NCBI RefSeq assembly: GCF_947501665.1
Contig: NZ_CANMWS010000019.1
Location: 62,001-126,000, forward strand
From: an uncultured Shewanella sp.
GTDB taxonomy: Bacteria > Pseudomonadota > Gammaproteobacteria > Enterobacterales > Shewanellaceae
Reading direction: 5' to 3'
DNA: 64,000 nt
The notes under the pieces are model-generated. The model saw only the letters and a list, made by a program, of their open reading frames with translations. It ran no database searches and was not told where the DNA came from. Shown in pieces: positions 8,816 to 17,990 of this stretch (the stretch's first letter is position 1; every line of letters begins with the position of its first letter). Made by a program: the position numbers and the translations under genes.

Positions 8816-9298
8816 ATGTTTTTAGACAGTATAACAAGAAAAGGATGTCAGAGTGTTTGCTTTTTATTGGGGATACTCATGTTACAAGCATGTGTTGTCG
8901 TTCCTCGCCCTGTATCGACTCCCTCGCCGAAACTTGTCTCTTCTTCATCCGCTCGATATACAGTTTGTAATACTGAAACCCAACAATGGGATTTACATAC
9001 TCAAGAGCTTGGCAGTTTACAATCATGTCAATATTCCAGTCAATTAAGTGGGATCTGTATGGCGACGTTTGGCTTAATTTTGCCTTTGGGTTCTCTTATT
9101 GTTTCGAGCAGTATATATCTTGTTGGTAATACAGTGCACTGGCTTGAGTATCAAGGTCGTTGTAATGATGGCATTGTACAAAGAGGTTTGGCCTTATTTG
9201 ATGGGGGGAGCGAAGAAGTGGAGTTGAATGAAAACGAAATCGATTTAATGGATCAAACCATCGTTATCGAAGAAAAGACCGTGGAACTTATTGAGTAA
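8816..9298 (+). CDS. putative lipoprotein with one membrane segment, unknown function
   Basis: A 160-residue protein starting at ATG 8816 with a lipoprotein-like signal: a hydrophobic stretch ending LQAC (acylated Cys26), then a Pro/Ser-rich linker (VVVPRPVSTPSPK). A second hydrophobic region (ATFGLILPLGSLIVSSSIYL) could span or lie along a membrane. The C-terminus is acidic. Five cysteines are visible. I do not recognise the family. The next small exported protein begins 71 bases after its stop, so the two may be co-transcribed. Confidence 0.6.
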   Translation: MFLDSITRKGCQSVCFLLGILMLQACVVVPRPVSTPSPKLVSSSSARYTVCNTETQQWDLHTQELGSLQSCQYSSQLSGICMATFGLILPLGSLIVSSSIYLVGNTVHWLEYQGRCNDGIVQRGLALFDGGSEEVELNENEIDLMDQTIVIEEKTVELIE

Positions 9299-9368
9299 AT
9301 TAAAAAATAAGGGGTTAAATTTTGATGGTATAATAGTGTTTGGTTATGTTTTATTTATTGAGGAAAAA

Positions 9369-9707
9369 ATGCGATTATTGAAAGGAATAGTGCTTGGCAT
9401 GGGCGCGTTATTATCAGGTCAACTATTGGCATCGGATGCGATTAACCAAGGTTCTATTAGTGATGTTGCATACCGGGATGGTTTTGTCACTTTAAGAGTC
9501 ATAGGTAGTGATGGTGACACGAATCATTGTGATAAATGTCCCAGTGATCCCGGGGGGATTAGCACTAGCAAATGCTGGATAGAAGAGTCTAAAACCGCTC
9601 AAATCAGTATGTTGTTATCGGCGCAGGCAAGAGGGAAAAAAATTACGGGTCGTGTTCATGATATTGCCAAAGATTGCACTTTATACCAAATGACTCTTCA
9701 AGATTAA
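9369..9707 (+). CDS. small secreted cysteine-containing protein, unknown function
   Basis: A 112-residue protein with a cleavable signal peptide (residues 1-22, cleavage near LLASDA). I chose ATG 9369 because GAGGAAAA lies directly upstream; an earlier in-frame start would put extra residues before the signal. The mature part has four cysteines, including CDKCPSDPGG, plus a strand-rich C-terminus (KITGRVHDIAKDCTLYQMTL), suggesting a disulfide-stabilised periplasmic protein. I do not recognise it. It lies directly after the lipoprotein gene. Confidence 0.65.
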   Translation: MRLLKGIVLGMGALLSGQLLASDAINQGSISDVAYRDGFVTLRVIGSDGDTNHCDKCPSDPGGISTSKCWIEESKTAQISMLLSAQARGKKITGRVHDIAKDCTLYQMTLQD

Positions 9708-9722
9708 TTGTTGTTTTTATTC

Positions 9723-9742
9723 GTTAACCTGAATTTGGGATA
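9723..9742. repeat. dispersed repeat, TTAACCTGAAYTYGGGATAA type
   Basis: The bases GTTAACCTGAATTTGGGATA match the sequence at 18202-18222 and, inverted, at 20038-20056; a shorter match occurs near 12039. It lies in the roughly 375-base gap between the secreted protein and the AraC gene, where I see no other feature. Confidence 0.5.
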
Positions 9743-10084
9743 AACAGTACAGCTTAATGCTGCAATTTTTGCTCTTATCTGTGTTGAGCTTTCTATTAAT
9801 CGCTCGCTATTCAATATGAAATCCTGCTCTGATATAGGTAAAATGTCGACATTTTGCTAAGTTGAAAATAAACAATAATAGATTGATATTTATTTCAACA
9901 GTCTGATTTTTAAAACTTATTATTTTGCGTTCAGGTGAGTTAATTTATATTCAAGAGAAAATTTTATTATTGATAATCTGTGCTTGAAGAAGCTTCAGCT
10001 CAAAAAGTTGCACAATTTTGTACAAAACAAGCTGTCTACTTTTAGGTATGATGATGTGACTCTTATTTTTTGAAGTTGTCGTTA

Positions 10085-10927
10085 ATGAAAAAGAAGCCTT
10101 TAGAGCGTGCAGATTATCACGTGACTCAAGAATTAGGCGGCATTGAGTTACTCGATGCCAGTTATCATAAACAAAACTTTTCGCGTCATAGTCATGAAGG
10201 TTATACGGTTGGCGTGATAGAAGAAGGAGCGCAGCGTTTTTTTAGAACGGGTGGTGATCATATTGCGCCGCAGCACAGCATCATTTTAATCAATGCTGAC
10301 GAAGTGCATAGCGGGCAATCCGCCACTGAATTTGGTTGGTCTTATCGCGCTATGTATCCTGTTCCTGAGTTGTTTGAATCCATTGACCGAGAGCTTGGGC
10401 TTAATCATGGAGCACCTTATTTTCCTGAGGCGGTGGTTTATGATGAGTACATGGCGAATATGCTTAGACTGAGTTTTACGACCTTGAATGATTCCGAAAA
10501 TCGACTGTTGCGGGAAACACTCATTTATTCATTATTAATAAAATTAGTGGCGCGCCACAGTAAAACTCGGCCAAATGAACGACTTAATGTTGCTGCAACG
10601 CCGCAAATGTTATTAGTTAAACAGTTTTTAGATGATCAACCTAATGTGGATGTTTCTTTAATTGAGTTGGCGAATTTAGTGAATTTAAGTCCTTGTTATT
10701 TGTTACGCCAATTTCAGCGTCATTTTGGTTTACCGCCTCATACCTATCAAATACAATTGAGGTTGAGATTAGCTAAACAATTGATAAAGATGGGAGACTC
10801 TTTATTAAATGTGGCTTTGGAGTGTGGCTTTCATGATCAAAGTCATTTTTCTCGGCACTTTAAAAAAACGCATGGGGTGACGCCAGGGCGTTTTGCAAAA
10901 GCAGTGGGGAGCAATATCGTACAATAA
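10085..10927 (+). CDS. AraC-family regulator, probable regulator of azlCD
   Basis: A 280-residue regulator with an N-terminal cupin (AraC-binding) domain, visible in HSHEGYTVGVIEEGAQRFF and HIAPQHSIILINADEVHSG. Its C-terminal pair of helix-turn-helix motifs is seen in VDVSLIELANLVNLSPCYLLRQFQRHFG and LLNVALECGFHDQSHFSRHFKKTHGVTPG, the AraC/XylS signature. ATG 10085 is preferred over an in-frame TTG at 10070 because GAAG lies about nine bases upstream; neither start is strong. It is followed at a short distance by azlC and azlD, and AraC regulators often sit next to such amino-acid exporters. The effector is unknown. Confidence 0.85.
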   Translation: MKKKPLERADYHVTQELGGIELLDASYHKQNFSRHSHEGYTVGVIEEGAQRFFRTGGDHIAPQHSIILINADEVHSGQSATEFGWSYRAMYPVPELFESIDRELGLNHGAPYFPEAVVYDEYMANMLRLSFTTLNDSENRLLRETLIYSLLIKLVARHSKTRPNERLNVAATPQMLLVKQFLDDQPNVDVSLIELANLVNLSPCYLLRQFQRHFGLPPHTYQIQLRLRLAKQLIKMGDSLLNVALECGFHDQSHFSRHFKKTHGVTPGRFAKAVGSNIVQ

Positions 10928-10982
10928 TAGGCAGGCTTTTTATTTTAATATATTGAAATAGTTCCTTTTTGTGATTTTCAAT

Positions 10983-11735
10983 ATGACAATATTCAATAAT
11001 ACGTTTTCGACTTCATTACCCACTGGTGAGATATCACGCCATCAAGCAATCTTCAAAGGGGTCATGGCGATATTGCCTTTATCCATCGCAGTGATCCCTT
11101 GGGGAATGTTAGCTGGATCTCTAGCCATTGATGCCGGTTTATCACCATTAGCAACGCAATTTATGTCATTAAGTATCTTTGCGGGGGCGGCGCAGTTAGC
11201 GGCTATTGGTATGGTGAAATCAGGTATTGGATTAGGAGGGATTTTATTATCGACTTTGCTTATCACCTCACGTCATTTATTGTATGCAATAGTCTTAAGG
11301 CAGAGTATTAGCCCACTTAAATTGCGTTGGCGGTTGAGCTTAGGTTTTTTGTTAACCGATGAGTTATTTGCCATTGCTTCAATTAATCAAGAGAAAAAGG
11401 CACTCACAAAGCGAGTAGAATCATGGTTTTTGTTAGGGGCTGGAGTGAGCTTTTACTTGTGTTGGAATGTATCGACACTCTTTGGTATTTTAGCCGTGAA
11501 TGCATTGCCAGCGCTTAATCAATGGGGATTAGAATTCGCTATTGTGGCGACGTTTATTGCCATTATTGTGCCTATGGTAAAGCATTTTTCTGTTGTTATA
11601 TGCGTTTTTATTGCCGCAGTATCAGCGGTATGCTGTCAGGTATATAAAGTTGAAGGTGGCTTACTTATTTCAACGTTACTTGCCATGATTGGCGCGATGC
11701 TATATGCCAAATTCACCAAAGAGGCTATTAAATGA
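10983..11735 (+). CDS. azlC: AzlC-type branched-chain amino-acid exporter, large subunit
   Basis: A polytopic membrane protein of about 250 residues with the AzlC signature near its N-terminus: FKGVMAILPLSIAVIPWGML, then a Gly/Ala-rich segment (LSIFAGAAQLAAIGMV) and LLITSRHLLYAIVLR. With AzlD it forms a two-subunit exporter of branched-chain amino acids or analogues (LIV-E family). The start is uncertain: GTG 10971 or ATG 10983, neither with a clear ribosome site. Its stop overlaps the azlD start (ATGA), implying coupling. The preceding AraC gene is a likely regulator. Confidence 0.9.
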   Translation: MTIFNNTFSTSLPTGEISRHQAIFKGVMAILPLSIAVIPWGMLAGSLAIDAGLSPLATQFMSLSIFAGAAQLAAIGMVKSGIGLGGILLSTLLITSRHLLYAIVLRQSISPLKLRWRLSLGFLLTDELFAIASINQEKKALTKRVESWFLLGAGVSFYLCWNVSTLFGILAVNALPALNQWGLEFAIVATFIAIIVPMVKHFSVVICVFIAAVSAVCCQVYKVEGGLLISTLLAMIGAMLYAKFTKEAIK

Positions 11736-12046
11736 TTTGGTTGATGATAGTCATGATGGCTGTGGTGGTTTTTATGAGTCGTTATTGGTTTTTTGAACCT
11801 AAGTTATCCTTTAAACGTTTGGAGAAAATACAAGGTTTACTGGAGTATTGTGCGCCAGCTGTATTGACTGCCATTATTGCGCCGATAATATTTCTTAAAG
11901 AAGGGAAGACCCTTAATCTCAATATGGATAATCCGTATATCATCGCTGCAGCGACAGCGTGCATATTAATTTATTTAACTAAAAATACGTTGTTAACGGT
12001 AATAGTGAGCATGGGAATATTTTTGCTAATGAATGAGTTAATCTGA
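11732..12046 (+). CDS. azlD: AzlD-type branched-chain amino-acid exporter, small subunit
   Basis: A 104-residue protein with four hydrophobic segments and the AzlD pattern: FKRLEKIQGLLEYCAPAVLTAIIAP, then a conserved C-terminal hydrophobic helix. It is the small partner of AzlC; the ATGA overlap with azlC indicates coupled translation and a 1:1 complex. Confidence 0.9.
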   Translation: MIWLMIVMMAVVVFMSRYWFFEPKLSFKRLEKIQGLLEYCAPAVLTAIIAPIIFLKEGKTLNLNMDNPYIIAAATACILIYLTKNTLLTVIVSMGIFLLMNELI

Positions 12047-12117
12047 ACTCGGAACTCTGGGTGTTAAAGAAATCAAGGCATTCCTTTAAAACCGTTAAGC
12101 TAAAGGAAGACATTATA

Positions 12118-12151
12118 CGCTTCAGCCACCATTGGATGGGTGGCTGAAGGG
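12118..12151. terminator. hairpin between convergent azlD and fre
   Basis: CTTCAGCCACC pairs perfectly with GGTGGCTGAAG around a short loop (about 12120-12149). Its position between convergent genes suggests a bidirectional terminator, although no T run follows. Confidence 0.5.
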
Positions 12152-12159
12152 ATGAGAGG

Positions 12160-12870
12160 TTATTTGATGAATGCAAAAGCATCACCGTAGAGATGATCTT
12201 CTTCAACGCCCATACTACGAAAAACTTCTCTGGCGGCTCCGACCATATCAAAACGACCTGCAATATAAATATCAAAACCTACGAGGCTGATGAAGTCAGT
12301 TTTGATTTGCTCTAATAAATTGGCTTGTTTACCTTGCCAATCAGCATTCGCTTCTTCAACGACGGGAATAAAATGCAGCCAAGGGTGAGCATCATGCCAT
12401 TGTCTGGCAATACCTTCATAATACATGGCTTCTTGTGTACGACAGCCCCAATACAGTTGGGTTTCTATGGCTTGTCCTAAGGCTATTTGTTGCTCAACAA
12501 TGCTTTTAATGTATGAAAACCCAGTGCCACCTGCTATCAGTAAGCGTGGGCGTTGACTGTCACTACGAAAATGTGCCACGCCACCTGGTACTTCGATTTC
12601 AATATCGGTATTGTCTTGCAGGCATTGTTTTAGCTTTTCCACTACTTGCATTGGATAACTTTCACTTACCGCTGCACCGATATGCAACTCGATATGCTCA
12701 GCATCAGGTGCACTGGCAATAGAGAAAGGACGCTTATCTTTTTCACCCATGACGATACACAAGTATTGCCCAGCTTTAAAATCAAAGGCGGTTTGTGGTT
12801 TCAGTGTCACTTGAAAAACGGCATCGTTAAAAGGTGAAACTTGTTCAATTTTACAGCGAATGGTCTTCAT
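12160..12870 (-). CDS. fre: NAD(P)H-flavin reductase Fre
   Basis: A 236-residue protein matching E. coli Fre (233 residues). The flavin-binding RPFSIASAP motif and the nucleotide-binding GGTGFSYIKSIVEQ motif of the ferredoxin-NADP reductase fold are visible, and the C-terminal domain ends in DIYIAGRFDMVGAAREVF. Fre reduces free flavins with NAD(P)H, supplying reductant for ferric iron and other acceptors. It follows ubiD at a short distance on the same strand, the same ubiD-fre order as in E. coli. Confidence 0.93.
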   Translation of the reverse strand: MKTIRCKIEQVSPFNDAVFQVTLKPQTAFDFKAGQYLCIVMGEKDKRPFSIASAPDAEHIELHIGAAVSESYPMQVVEKLKQCLQDNTDIEIEVPGGVAHFRSDSQRPRLLIAGGTGFSYIKSIVEQQIALGQAIETQLYWGCRTQEAMYYEGIARQWHDAHPWLHFIPVVEEANADWQGKQANLLEQIKTDFISLVGFDIYIAGRFDMVGAAREVFRSMGVEEDHLYGDAFAFIK

Positions 12871-12931
12871 TTAACTTCCTTGAGTATGCCATCTATGTCA
12901 GTGGCGTATACTACTTATAGCAGGGGTTTTA

Positions 12932-14425
12932 TTATTTAATGTTTGGTGAATTAATCGGATCATCAAGACCTAACTCTTGCCAAATATCATCAACTTTTTG
13001 TTTTATGGCATCATCCATGACAATTGGCGTACCCCATTCTCGAGTGGTTTCACCTTGCCATTTATTGGTGGCGTCTAAGCCCATTTTAGAGCCGAGTCCT
13101 GAGACGGGTGAAGCAAAATCTAAATAATCGATGGGGGTATTATCTATCATAACGGTGTCGCGGCTAGGATCCATACGCGTGGTGATGGCCCAAATAACAT
13201 CTTGCCAATCTCGACAATTGACATCTTCATCCACCACAATGATAAATTTAGTGTACATAAACTGGCGTAAAAATGACCATGCGCCCATCATGACGCGCTT
13301 GGCATGTCCAGGATATTGTTTTTTTATTGAAATAACCGCCATGCGGTATGAGCAGCCCTCAGGTGGTAAATAAAAATCCACAATTTCAGGATATTGCTTT
13401 TGCAAAATGGGCACAAAAACTTCATTAAGTGCGACACCTAACATCGCTGGTTCATCAGGGGGACGGCCAGTGTAGGTACTATGATAAATAGGATCTTTTC
13501 TATGAGTGATGTGAGTGACGGTAAAGACTGGAAACTCATCTGTTTCATTATAATAACCAGTATGATCCCCATATGGGCCTTCTTCAGCCATTTCAGTGGG
13601 ATCAATATATCCTTCTAAAATGATTTCGCTAGTGGCTGGCACTTCTAAATCACAGCTGATTGCTTTACAGACCTGTGTACGTTCGCCTCTCAGTAATCCT
13701 GCAAATGCATATTCACTCATTGAGTCAGGTACGGGGGTGACGGCGCCTAAAATGGTGACGGGATCACTGCCTAAAGCGACGACGACGGGATAGGGAGCAC
13801 CAGGATGCTTTTCTTTGAATTCTTTAAAATCTAATGCGCCGCCACGATGATCGAGCCAACGCATGATGAGCTTATTTTTACCTAATAACTGTTGGCGATA
13901 AATGCCTAAATTTTGCCTGTCTTTGTTGGGGCCTTTTGTGATGGTTAGGCCCCAACTGACTAAAGGTGCGGCATCACCTGGCCAGCAATGTTGAATAGGT
14001 AATTGTGTTAGGTCAACCTCTTCACCAGTGAGTATCACTTGTTGGCACTCAGGGCTTCGCACCGTTTTGGGGGGCATGTTTAAGGCTTGTTTAAATTTAG
14101 GGATTTTTGCTATAGCATCTTTAAAGCCTCTTGGAGGCTCGGGCTCTTTTAAAAAGGCTAATAGATCACCGACATCCCTAAGTGCAAGAGGATCTTCTTT
14201 TCCAAGGGCCATTGCAACGCGCTTAGCGCTCCCAAATAGGTTAGCCAGAACGGGCATAGAATGGTTTTTTGGGTTTTCAAATAATAAAGCAGGCCCACCA
14301 GACCTAAGTACTCTATCGGCTATTTCCGTCATTTCTAAATGAGGATCAACGGGATAGCTAATTCGTTTTAATTCACCACTTTGTTCAAGGTGGTCAATGA
14401 AACTACGCAAATCCTTAAAACTCAT
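12932..14425 (-). CDS. ubiD: UbiD, 3-octaprenyl-4-hydroxybenzoate decarboxylase
   Basis: A 497-residue protein matching the UbiD family over its full length, beginning MSFKDLRSFIDHLEQSGELKRI-like and including PYGDHTGYYNETDEFPVF, the conserved active-site region. It decarboxylates the ubiquinone precursor using the prenylated flavin made by UbiX. Length is normal (E. coli 497). ATG at 14425. It is transcribed toward fre, and the two are probably an operon. Confidence 0.96.
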   Translation of the reverse strand: MSFKDLRSFIDHLEQSGELKRISYPVDPHLEMTEIADRVLRSGGPALLFENPKNHSMPVLANLFGSAKRVAMALGKEDPLALRDVGDLLAFLKEPEPPRGFKDAIAKIPKFKQALNMPPKTVRSPECQQVILTGEEVDLTQLPIQHCWPGDAAPLVSWGLTITKGPNKDRQNLGIYRQQLLGKNKLIMRWLDHRGGALDFKEFKEKHPGAPYPVVVALGSDPVTILGAVTPVPDSMSEYAFAGLLRGERTQVCKAISCDLEVPATSEIILEGYIDPTEMAEEGPYGDHTGYYNETDEFPVFTVTHITHRKDPIYHSTYTGRPPDEPAMLGVALNEVFVPILQKQYPEIVDFYLPPEGCSYRMAVISIKKQYPGHAKRVMMGAWSFLRQFMYTKFIIVVDEDVNCRDWQDVIWAITTRMDPSRDTVMIDNTPIDYLDFASPVSGLGSKMGLDATNKWQGETTREWGTPIVMDDAIKQKVDDIWQELGLDDPINSPNIK

Positions 14426-14615
14426 ATGGAAATATTCTCTAATGTTAGGGGAAATATGCGCGGCACTATAGCATTTTCCCCATGGCTAAGTCACCTTTGT
14501 CCAGCATGATTGGGCTTTGATATCCTGTTTACTTTTATCATTTACAATTGTTTAAATTAAAAATCCTTTATCTTGTGAGGGAATGAACCCCATTTGTGTG
14601 TAAACTATACTTATA
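14426..14615. other. intergenic DNA upstream of ubiD, no gene seen
   Basis: About 190 A+T-rich bases between the ubiD start and the MITE. They must hold the ubiD promoter on the minus strand, but no clear box is visible. Confidence 0.4.
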
Positions 14616-14926
14616 TACCCGTGATACTTGAAGATGCCTGTTTTCAGAGCCTGTAAAAATGCCTAATTCAAGGCGTATTATTGCAGAAATGCTTATTGCC
14701 TTTTAAGGTAATACAACGCAGAAGTAGGTAATTCTACAGGCTCCCAAAGGGCTGATTTAAAAGATTCTTATACTGCGTTACTGAACATCAGCTTAGAATC
14801 ACTAGGCACGCTGTTCAGCTGACCATCAAGGATGATGGAAATGTCATTCATGCAGGCGCAATGAATGAGCTTGTCTAAAAGGCTTTGAATTTCAGCTGAA
14901 TCCTGCATCTTCAAGTATCACGGGTA
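14616..14926. mobile_element. intact MITE, 311 bp with 22-bp perfect terminal inverted repeats
   Basis: The left end (14616-14637) begins TACCCGTGATACTTGAAG and the right end (14905-14926) is its exact reverse complement, ending CTTCAAGTATCACGGGTA: 22 of 22 bases. The interior has no coding capacity. Interior blocks (GTTTTCAGAG, TAATTCAAG, GCTTATTGCCTTTTAAGG, TATACTGCGTTACTGAACATC) recur in reverse orientation at 58465-58744 and 61818-62097, and the right half recurs at 4650-4833. The terminal TA on both sides would fit a TA target, as for mariner-like elements, but that is inference. No cognate transposase is in the window. Confidence 0.85.
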
Positions 14927-14971
14927 CAGGTACTCCATTAATAGCTTTTAGCTTAGTTGTAGGAGGTTAGG

Positions 14972-15583
14972 ATGCGTATTTTTCACCATTTTGTTATTGT
15001 CCTCATGTTACTTGCTCCTAGTATGGCAGTGTTTGCTTCTTCTGAGACTCAGAAGGGGAAAAATAGTCATAATCAACGTGGATCGAATCAATATAAGCAG
15101 TCTGATCATAAAATGAATTCGCATCATCATTCTGCTCAACATAAAAATCAATATGTTTATAATCGAGCTTATTATAAGAATCGATATCATCAGCCTTATT
15201 ATAATCGCTCTGGGAGTCGAGTGGGTTGGAGTATCGGGATCGGCTCGAGTTGGAATAATGGTTGGTATCCTTATGGCGGCTATTATGGTTCTCGTTGGGG
15301 GACGGGGTGGGGATATCCTTGGAACCGAACAGGCTATTACGGGGCTTCTCGATATTTTCCTTTTGGTTGGAACCAGCCTGTTATGAGGCCAAGTCAGCCG
15401 AAAGTGATTTCTCCCCCTCAGCAAATTACAACTAGCGTAGAGTACAGTAATGGTCTGACTCGATTACCGGATAATGCTAAAGTGATACAAACGAGTAAGG
15501 GAACGCAATATGAGTGGCAAGGGGTTATTTACCGTTATGACTGGCTGACGCAAACTTATCAAACCGTCAATGATAAACAGTAA
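14972..15583 (+). CDS. secreted Gly/Tyr/Asn-rich protein, DUF6515-like
   Basis: A 203-residue exported protein. The signal peptide is residues 1-22 (HHFVIVLMLLAPSMAVFA), and the start at ATG 14972 is fixed by AGGAGG at 14961-14966. The next section is rich in His, Gln, Asn and Ser (about 25-65), followed by a Tyr/Gly/Trp-rich section (about 65-130). The C-terminal domain (about 150-203) contains LPDNAKVIQTSKGTQYEWQG and VIYRYDWLTQTYQTV, which resembles the domain of small secreted DUF6515 proteins. Function is unknown. The acetyltransferase gene starts 12 bases after its stop. Homology assignment is from memory and moderate. Confidence 0.6.
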   Translation: MRIFHHFVIVLMLLAPSMAVFASSETQKGKNSHNQRGSNQYKQSDHKMNSHHHSAQHKNQYVYNRAYYKNRYHQPYYNRSGSRVGWSIGIGSSWNNGWYPYGGYYGSRWGTGWGYPWNRTGYYGASRYFPFGWNQPVMRPSQPKVISPPQQITTSVEYSNGLTRLPDNAKVIQTSKGTQYEWQGVIYRYDWLTQTYQTVNDKQ

Positions 15584-15594
15584 AGTATTGAATA

Positions 15595-16227
15595 ATGAAG
15601 AACAATAAACATTGGTCTAAAGTGCAACGGTTACATGATGTTGTGACCAACCCTAATATTATTTTAAAAGGGAAGTACAGTTACTATAGTGATGCCTATG
15701 ATGAAGGTTTTGAAGCTTCAGTTGTAAGGTATTTACACGGAGACGAAGTGAGTCGTCAGTGGCAAGCTAAATGGCATATTGATCAACTGATTATTGGTAA
15801 CTATGTGTGTATTGGTGCTGAGGTCGTTATTTTGATGGGGGGGAACCATACTCATCGAGATGATTGGTTTTGTTTGTACCCTTTTATGGATATGATTGAA
15901 GAGAGTTATCTGGGTAAAGGGGATACCTGTATTGATGATGGAGCATGGTTAGGGATGCGGGCAATGATAATGCCTGGCGTTCATATAGGAGAAGGAGCCA
16001 TTATTGCCGCGAATAGTGTTGTTACAAAAGATGTCCCTGCATACAGTATCGTGGGAGGAAGCCCTGCAACTCATATTCGTTATCGTTTTTCTCAAGATGT
16101 GATTAAACGTTTACTTGCTTTAAAAATGTATGATTGGTGCGAATCTAAGTTTATGAAATTAAGACCCTTTATATGTAGCTCAGATATATTAGCATTAGAG
16201 CAAGCCAGTAAAGCGTATAAAGGTTAA
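15595..16227 (+). CDS. CatB/Vat-type xenobiotic acetyltransferase
   Basis: A 210-residue left-handed beta-helix (hexapeptide repeat) acetyltransferase. It follows the type B chloramphenicol/streptogramin acetyltransferase pattern: NPNIILKGKYSYYSDAYDEG at the N-terminus, then LIIGNYVCIGAEVVILMGGN, the catalytic-histidine segment GNHTHRDDW (His87 by alignment to GNQGHR in XAT enzymes) and IGEGAIIAANSVVTKDVPAYSIVGGSPA. Such enzymes transfer acetyl from acetyl-CoA to a hydroxyl of an antibiotic or other small molecule. Chromosomal members are common and often do not confer resistance, so the substrate is unknown. It is close behind the secreted protein gene (12 bases). Confidence 0.85.
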   Translation: MKNNKHWSKVQRLHDVVTNPNIILKGKYSYYSDAYDEGFEASVVRYLHGDEVSRQWQAKWHIDQLIIGNYVCIGAEVVILMGGNHTHRDDWFCLYPFMDMIEESYLGKGDTCIDDGAWLGMRAMIMPGVHIGEGAIIAANSVVTKDVPAYSIVGGSPATHIRYRFSQDVIKRLLALKMYDWCESKFMKLRPFICSSDILALEQASKAYKG

Positions 16228-16415
16228 TTCCATCTGAGTTGTTTAAATTAATATTCTCTTATCAATATGCACTATTTTATAACGAGATGGTTTAAAACAA
16301 ATGTAGATCGTTATGATATATTGTATTCAAGTTGTAAAGTCATACCTGTGAGTGAACTGCTTAAATAGGAAGTTAACTGTTACCTACTAATGACGCCCAT
16401 GTAATAAGAGGTAGA

Positions 16416-16796
16416 ATGGTGACGAAAAATAAATTTGAAGAATATGCTAAAGCTATCGCAGTAAAATCAGTACTGAATTGTGATGATAATGGCCATTATT
16501 GTGCTATTAACTATGCCGACGTTTACGATACTATCGTATCTACAGGTAGGATTGAATATCGAGGCAAAGTTTTTTTGCCTTCCCAGAATCTAGTACATTT
16601 GCCTGAAAAGGCATTAATAGGACAAATGCAATTAATCATGGAGCAAATTCAAATAACTTTGGAGGGAAAAAAGGGCATTGGTATTCGAGGAGCCCACCAT
16701 CATTTACCTAAGAAGTCTTTTTTTGATTGGACCGTTGATCTTTCTGCTTTAGGGTTATTAGGGGTCATTGCCTCTTTGTTTATTATTTTTGATTGA
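16416..16796 (+). CDS. small C-terminally membrane-anchored protein, unknown
   Basis: A 126-residue protein with a soluble N-terminal part (about 1-100) and a single hydrophobic C-terminal segment (LSALGLLGVIASLFIIF), so it is probably tail-anchored. ATG 16416 has AGAGG upstream. I do not recognise the family. It is transcribed alone between the acetyltransferase and yjjG. Confidence 0.55.
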   Translation: MVTKNKFEEYAKAIAVKSVLNCDDNGHYCAINYADVYDTIVSTGRIEYRGKVFLPSQNLVHLPEKALIGQMQLIMEQIQITLEGKKGIGIRGAHHHLPKKSFFDWTVDLSALGLLGVIASLFIIFD

Positions 16797-16941
16797 TGTT
16801 ATTTTATCTGGCGCTAAAGCATCATTTATTCTATTGAATAGTGGTGCACTTCTACTTTAAAAATACTTTATGGCTTTGCATTTGGTTTAGCCAGTTGTTA
16901 TTTTACCCTCCTCTGAAATACTTTGTTTAAAAGGACAATTC

Positions 16942-17688
16942 ATGAAGTATCAATGGATTTTGTTTGATGCTGATGACACCTTGTTTCATTTTGATGCATT
17001 TAAAGGTTTAGAAAGGCTATTTTCTCGTTATGGTGTGACTTTTACTGAGCAAGACTTTCAAGATTATCAGCGAGTCAACAAACCACTGTGGGGGGATTAT
17101 CAGGCGGGAAAGATTACTGCGAAGCAATTACAAGAGAGGCGTTTTACGGTATGGGCGGATAGATTACAAGTCACTCCTCAAACGTTAAATACAGGTTTTT
17201 TGACGGCTATGGCGGATATTTGTGCTTTATTGCCTGGAGCTCAAACATTAATCAATGGGTTAAAAGACAAAGTGAACTTAGGCATTATTACCAATGGGTT
17301 TACTCAATTGCAAACGATCCGTTTACAAAAGATGGGCTTATTGGATATTTTTTCTTTAGTCGTGATTTCAGAAGAGGTGGGGTTAGCCAAACCTCATGTG
17401 GGCATTTTTGAATATGCTTTTGAGAAGATAAGACAAAAAGGTTTACAAGGAACTGAACCACTGGATCTTAGCCGTATTCTTATGGTGGGAGACACCCAAA
17501 GCTCTGATATTAAAGGTGGTATGAATGTGGGAATTGATACTTGTTGGCTTAACCGTTTTGATGAACCTTTAGCAGAGGGAGTGCGACCTACTTATCAAAT
17601 TAATTCACTGCTGGAGTTGAAAACTTTGCTTGCTAATCTGAGTGATAATACCGGATCTGCTGATAGTACTCAAAATATAGCCAGTTAA
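16942..17688 (+). CDS. yjjG: YjjG-type pyrimidine 5'-nucleotidase (HAD family)
   Basis: A 248-residue HAD-superfamily phosphatase. Motif I is FDADDTLF (nucleophile Asp9, acid Asp11), motif II lies in LGIITNGFT, and motifs III/IV lie in EEVGLAKPHVGIF and ILMVGDTQSSDIKGG. The length and sequence match E. coli YjjG (225 residues), a dUMP/UMP/dTMP phosphatase thought to limit non-canonical nucleotides. ATG 16942 is preceded by AAAAGGA. The extra 20 or so C-terminal residues are unlike the family. Confidence 0.9.
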   Translation: MKYQWILFDADDTLFHFDAFKGLERLFSRYGVTFTEQDFQDYQRVNKPLWGDYQAGKITAKQLQERRFTVWADRLQVTPQTLNTGFLTAMADICALLPGAQTLINGLKDKVNLGIITNGFTQLQTIRLQKMGLLDIFSLVVISEEVGLAKPHVGIFEYAFEKIRQKGLQGTEPLDLSRILMVGDTQSSDIKGGMNVGIDTCWLNRFDEPLAEGVRPTYQINSLLELKTLLANLSDNTGSADSTQNIAS

Positions 17689-17888
17689 GCTTACGATCCT
17701 CAGTGTATAAAGTGTATTGTCAAATAAGAGCCTCAGCAAAATAAAGAGCCTCAGCCTCTAAATACTGACGTAAAACATCGCAATATGCTGATTTATTATG
17801 CGTAAAAACCATGTTGGTTGATTTTTTAATCGCTTGGTTTCATAAAAGCTTTACAACGTCATGATAACCCCCTATTATCAGCGCCACT

Positions 17889-17979
17889 GGAGAGATGGCA
17901 GAGTGGTCGAATGCACCGGTCTTGAAAACCGGCATGGGTTTGTAGCCCATCTAGGGTTCAAATCCCTATCTCTCCGCCA
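17889..17979 (+). tRNA. tRNA-Ser (anticodon UGA)
   Basis: A 91-base class II tRNA with a long variable arm. It begins GGAGAGATGGCAGAGTGG and ends TCTCTCCGCCA with encoded CCA. The anticodon loop CTTGAAA gives anticodon UGA. A terminator follows. Decayed copies of its 3' half lie downstream. Confidence 0.97.
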
Positions 17980-17990
17980 TATTAAAAATA

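Noticed and set aside
15008..15424. 138-codon minus-strand frame opposite the Gly/Tyr-rich protein
   Set aside because: It is Ile/Arg/Met-rich, the mirror of the repetitive sense codons, while the plus-strand gene has a perfect ribosome site and signal peptide.
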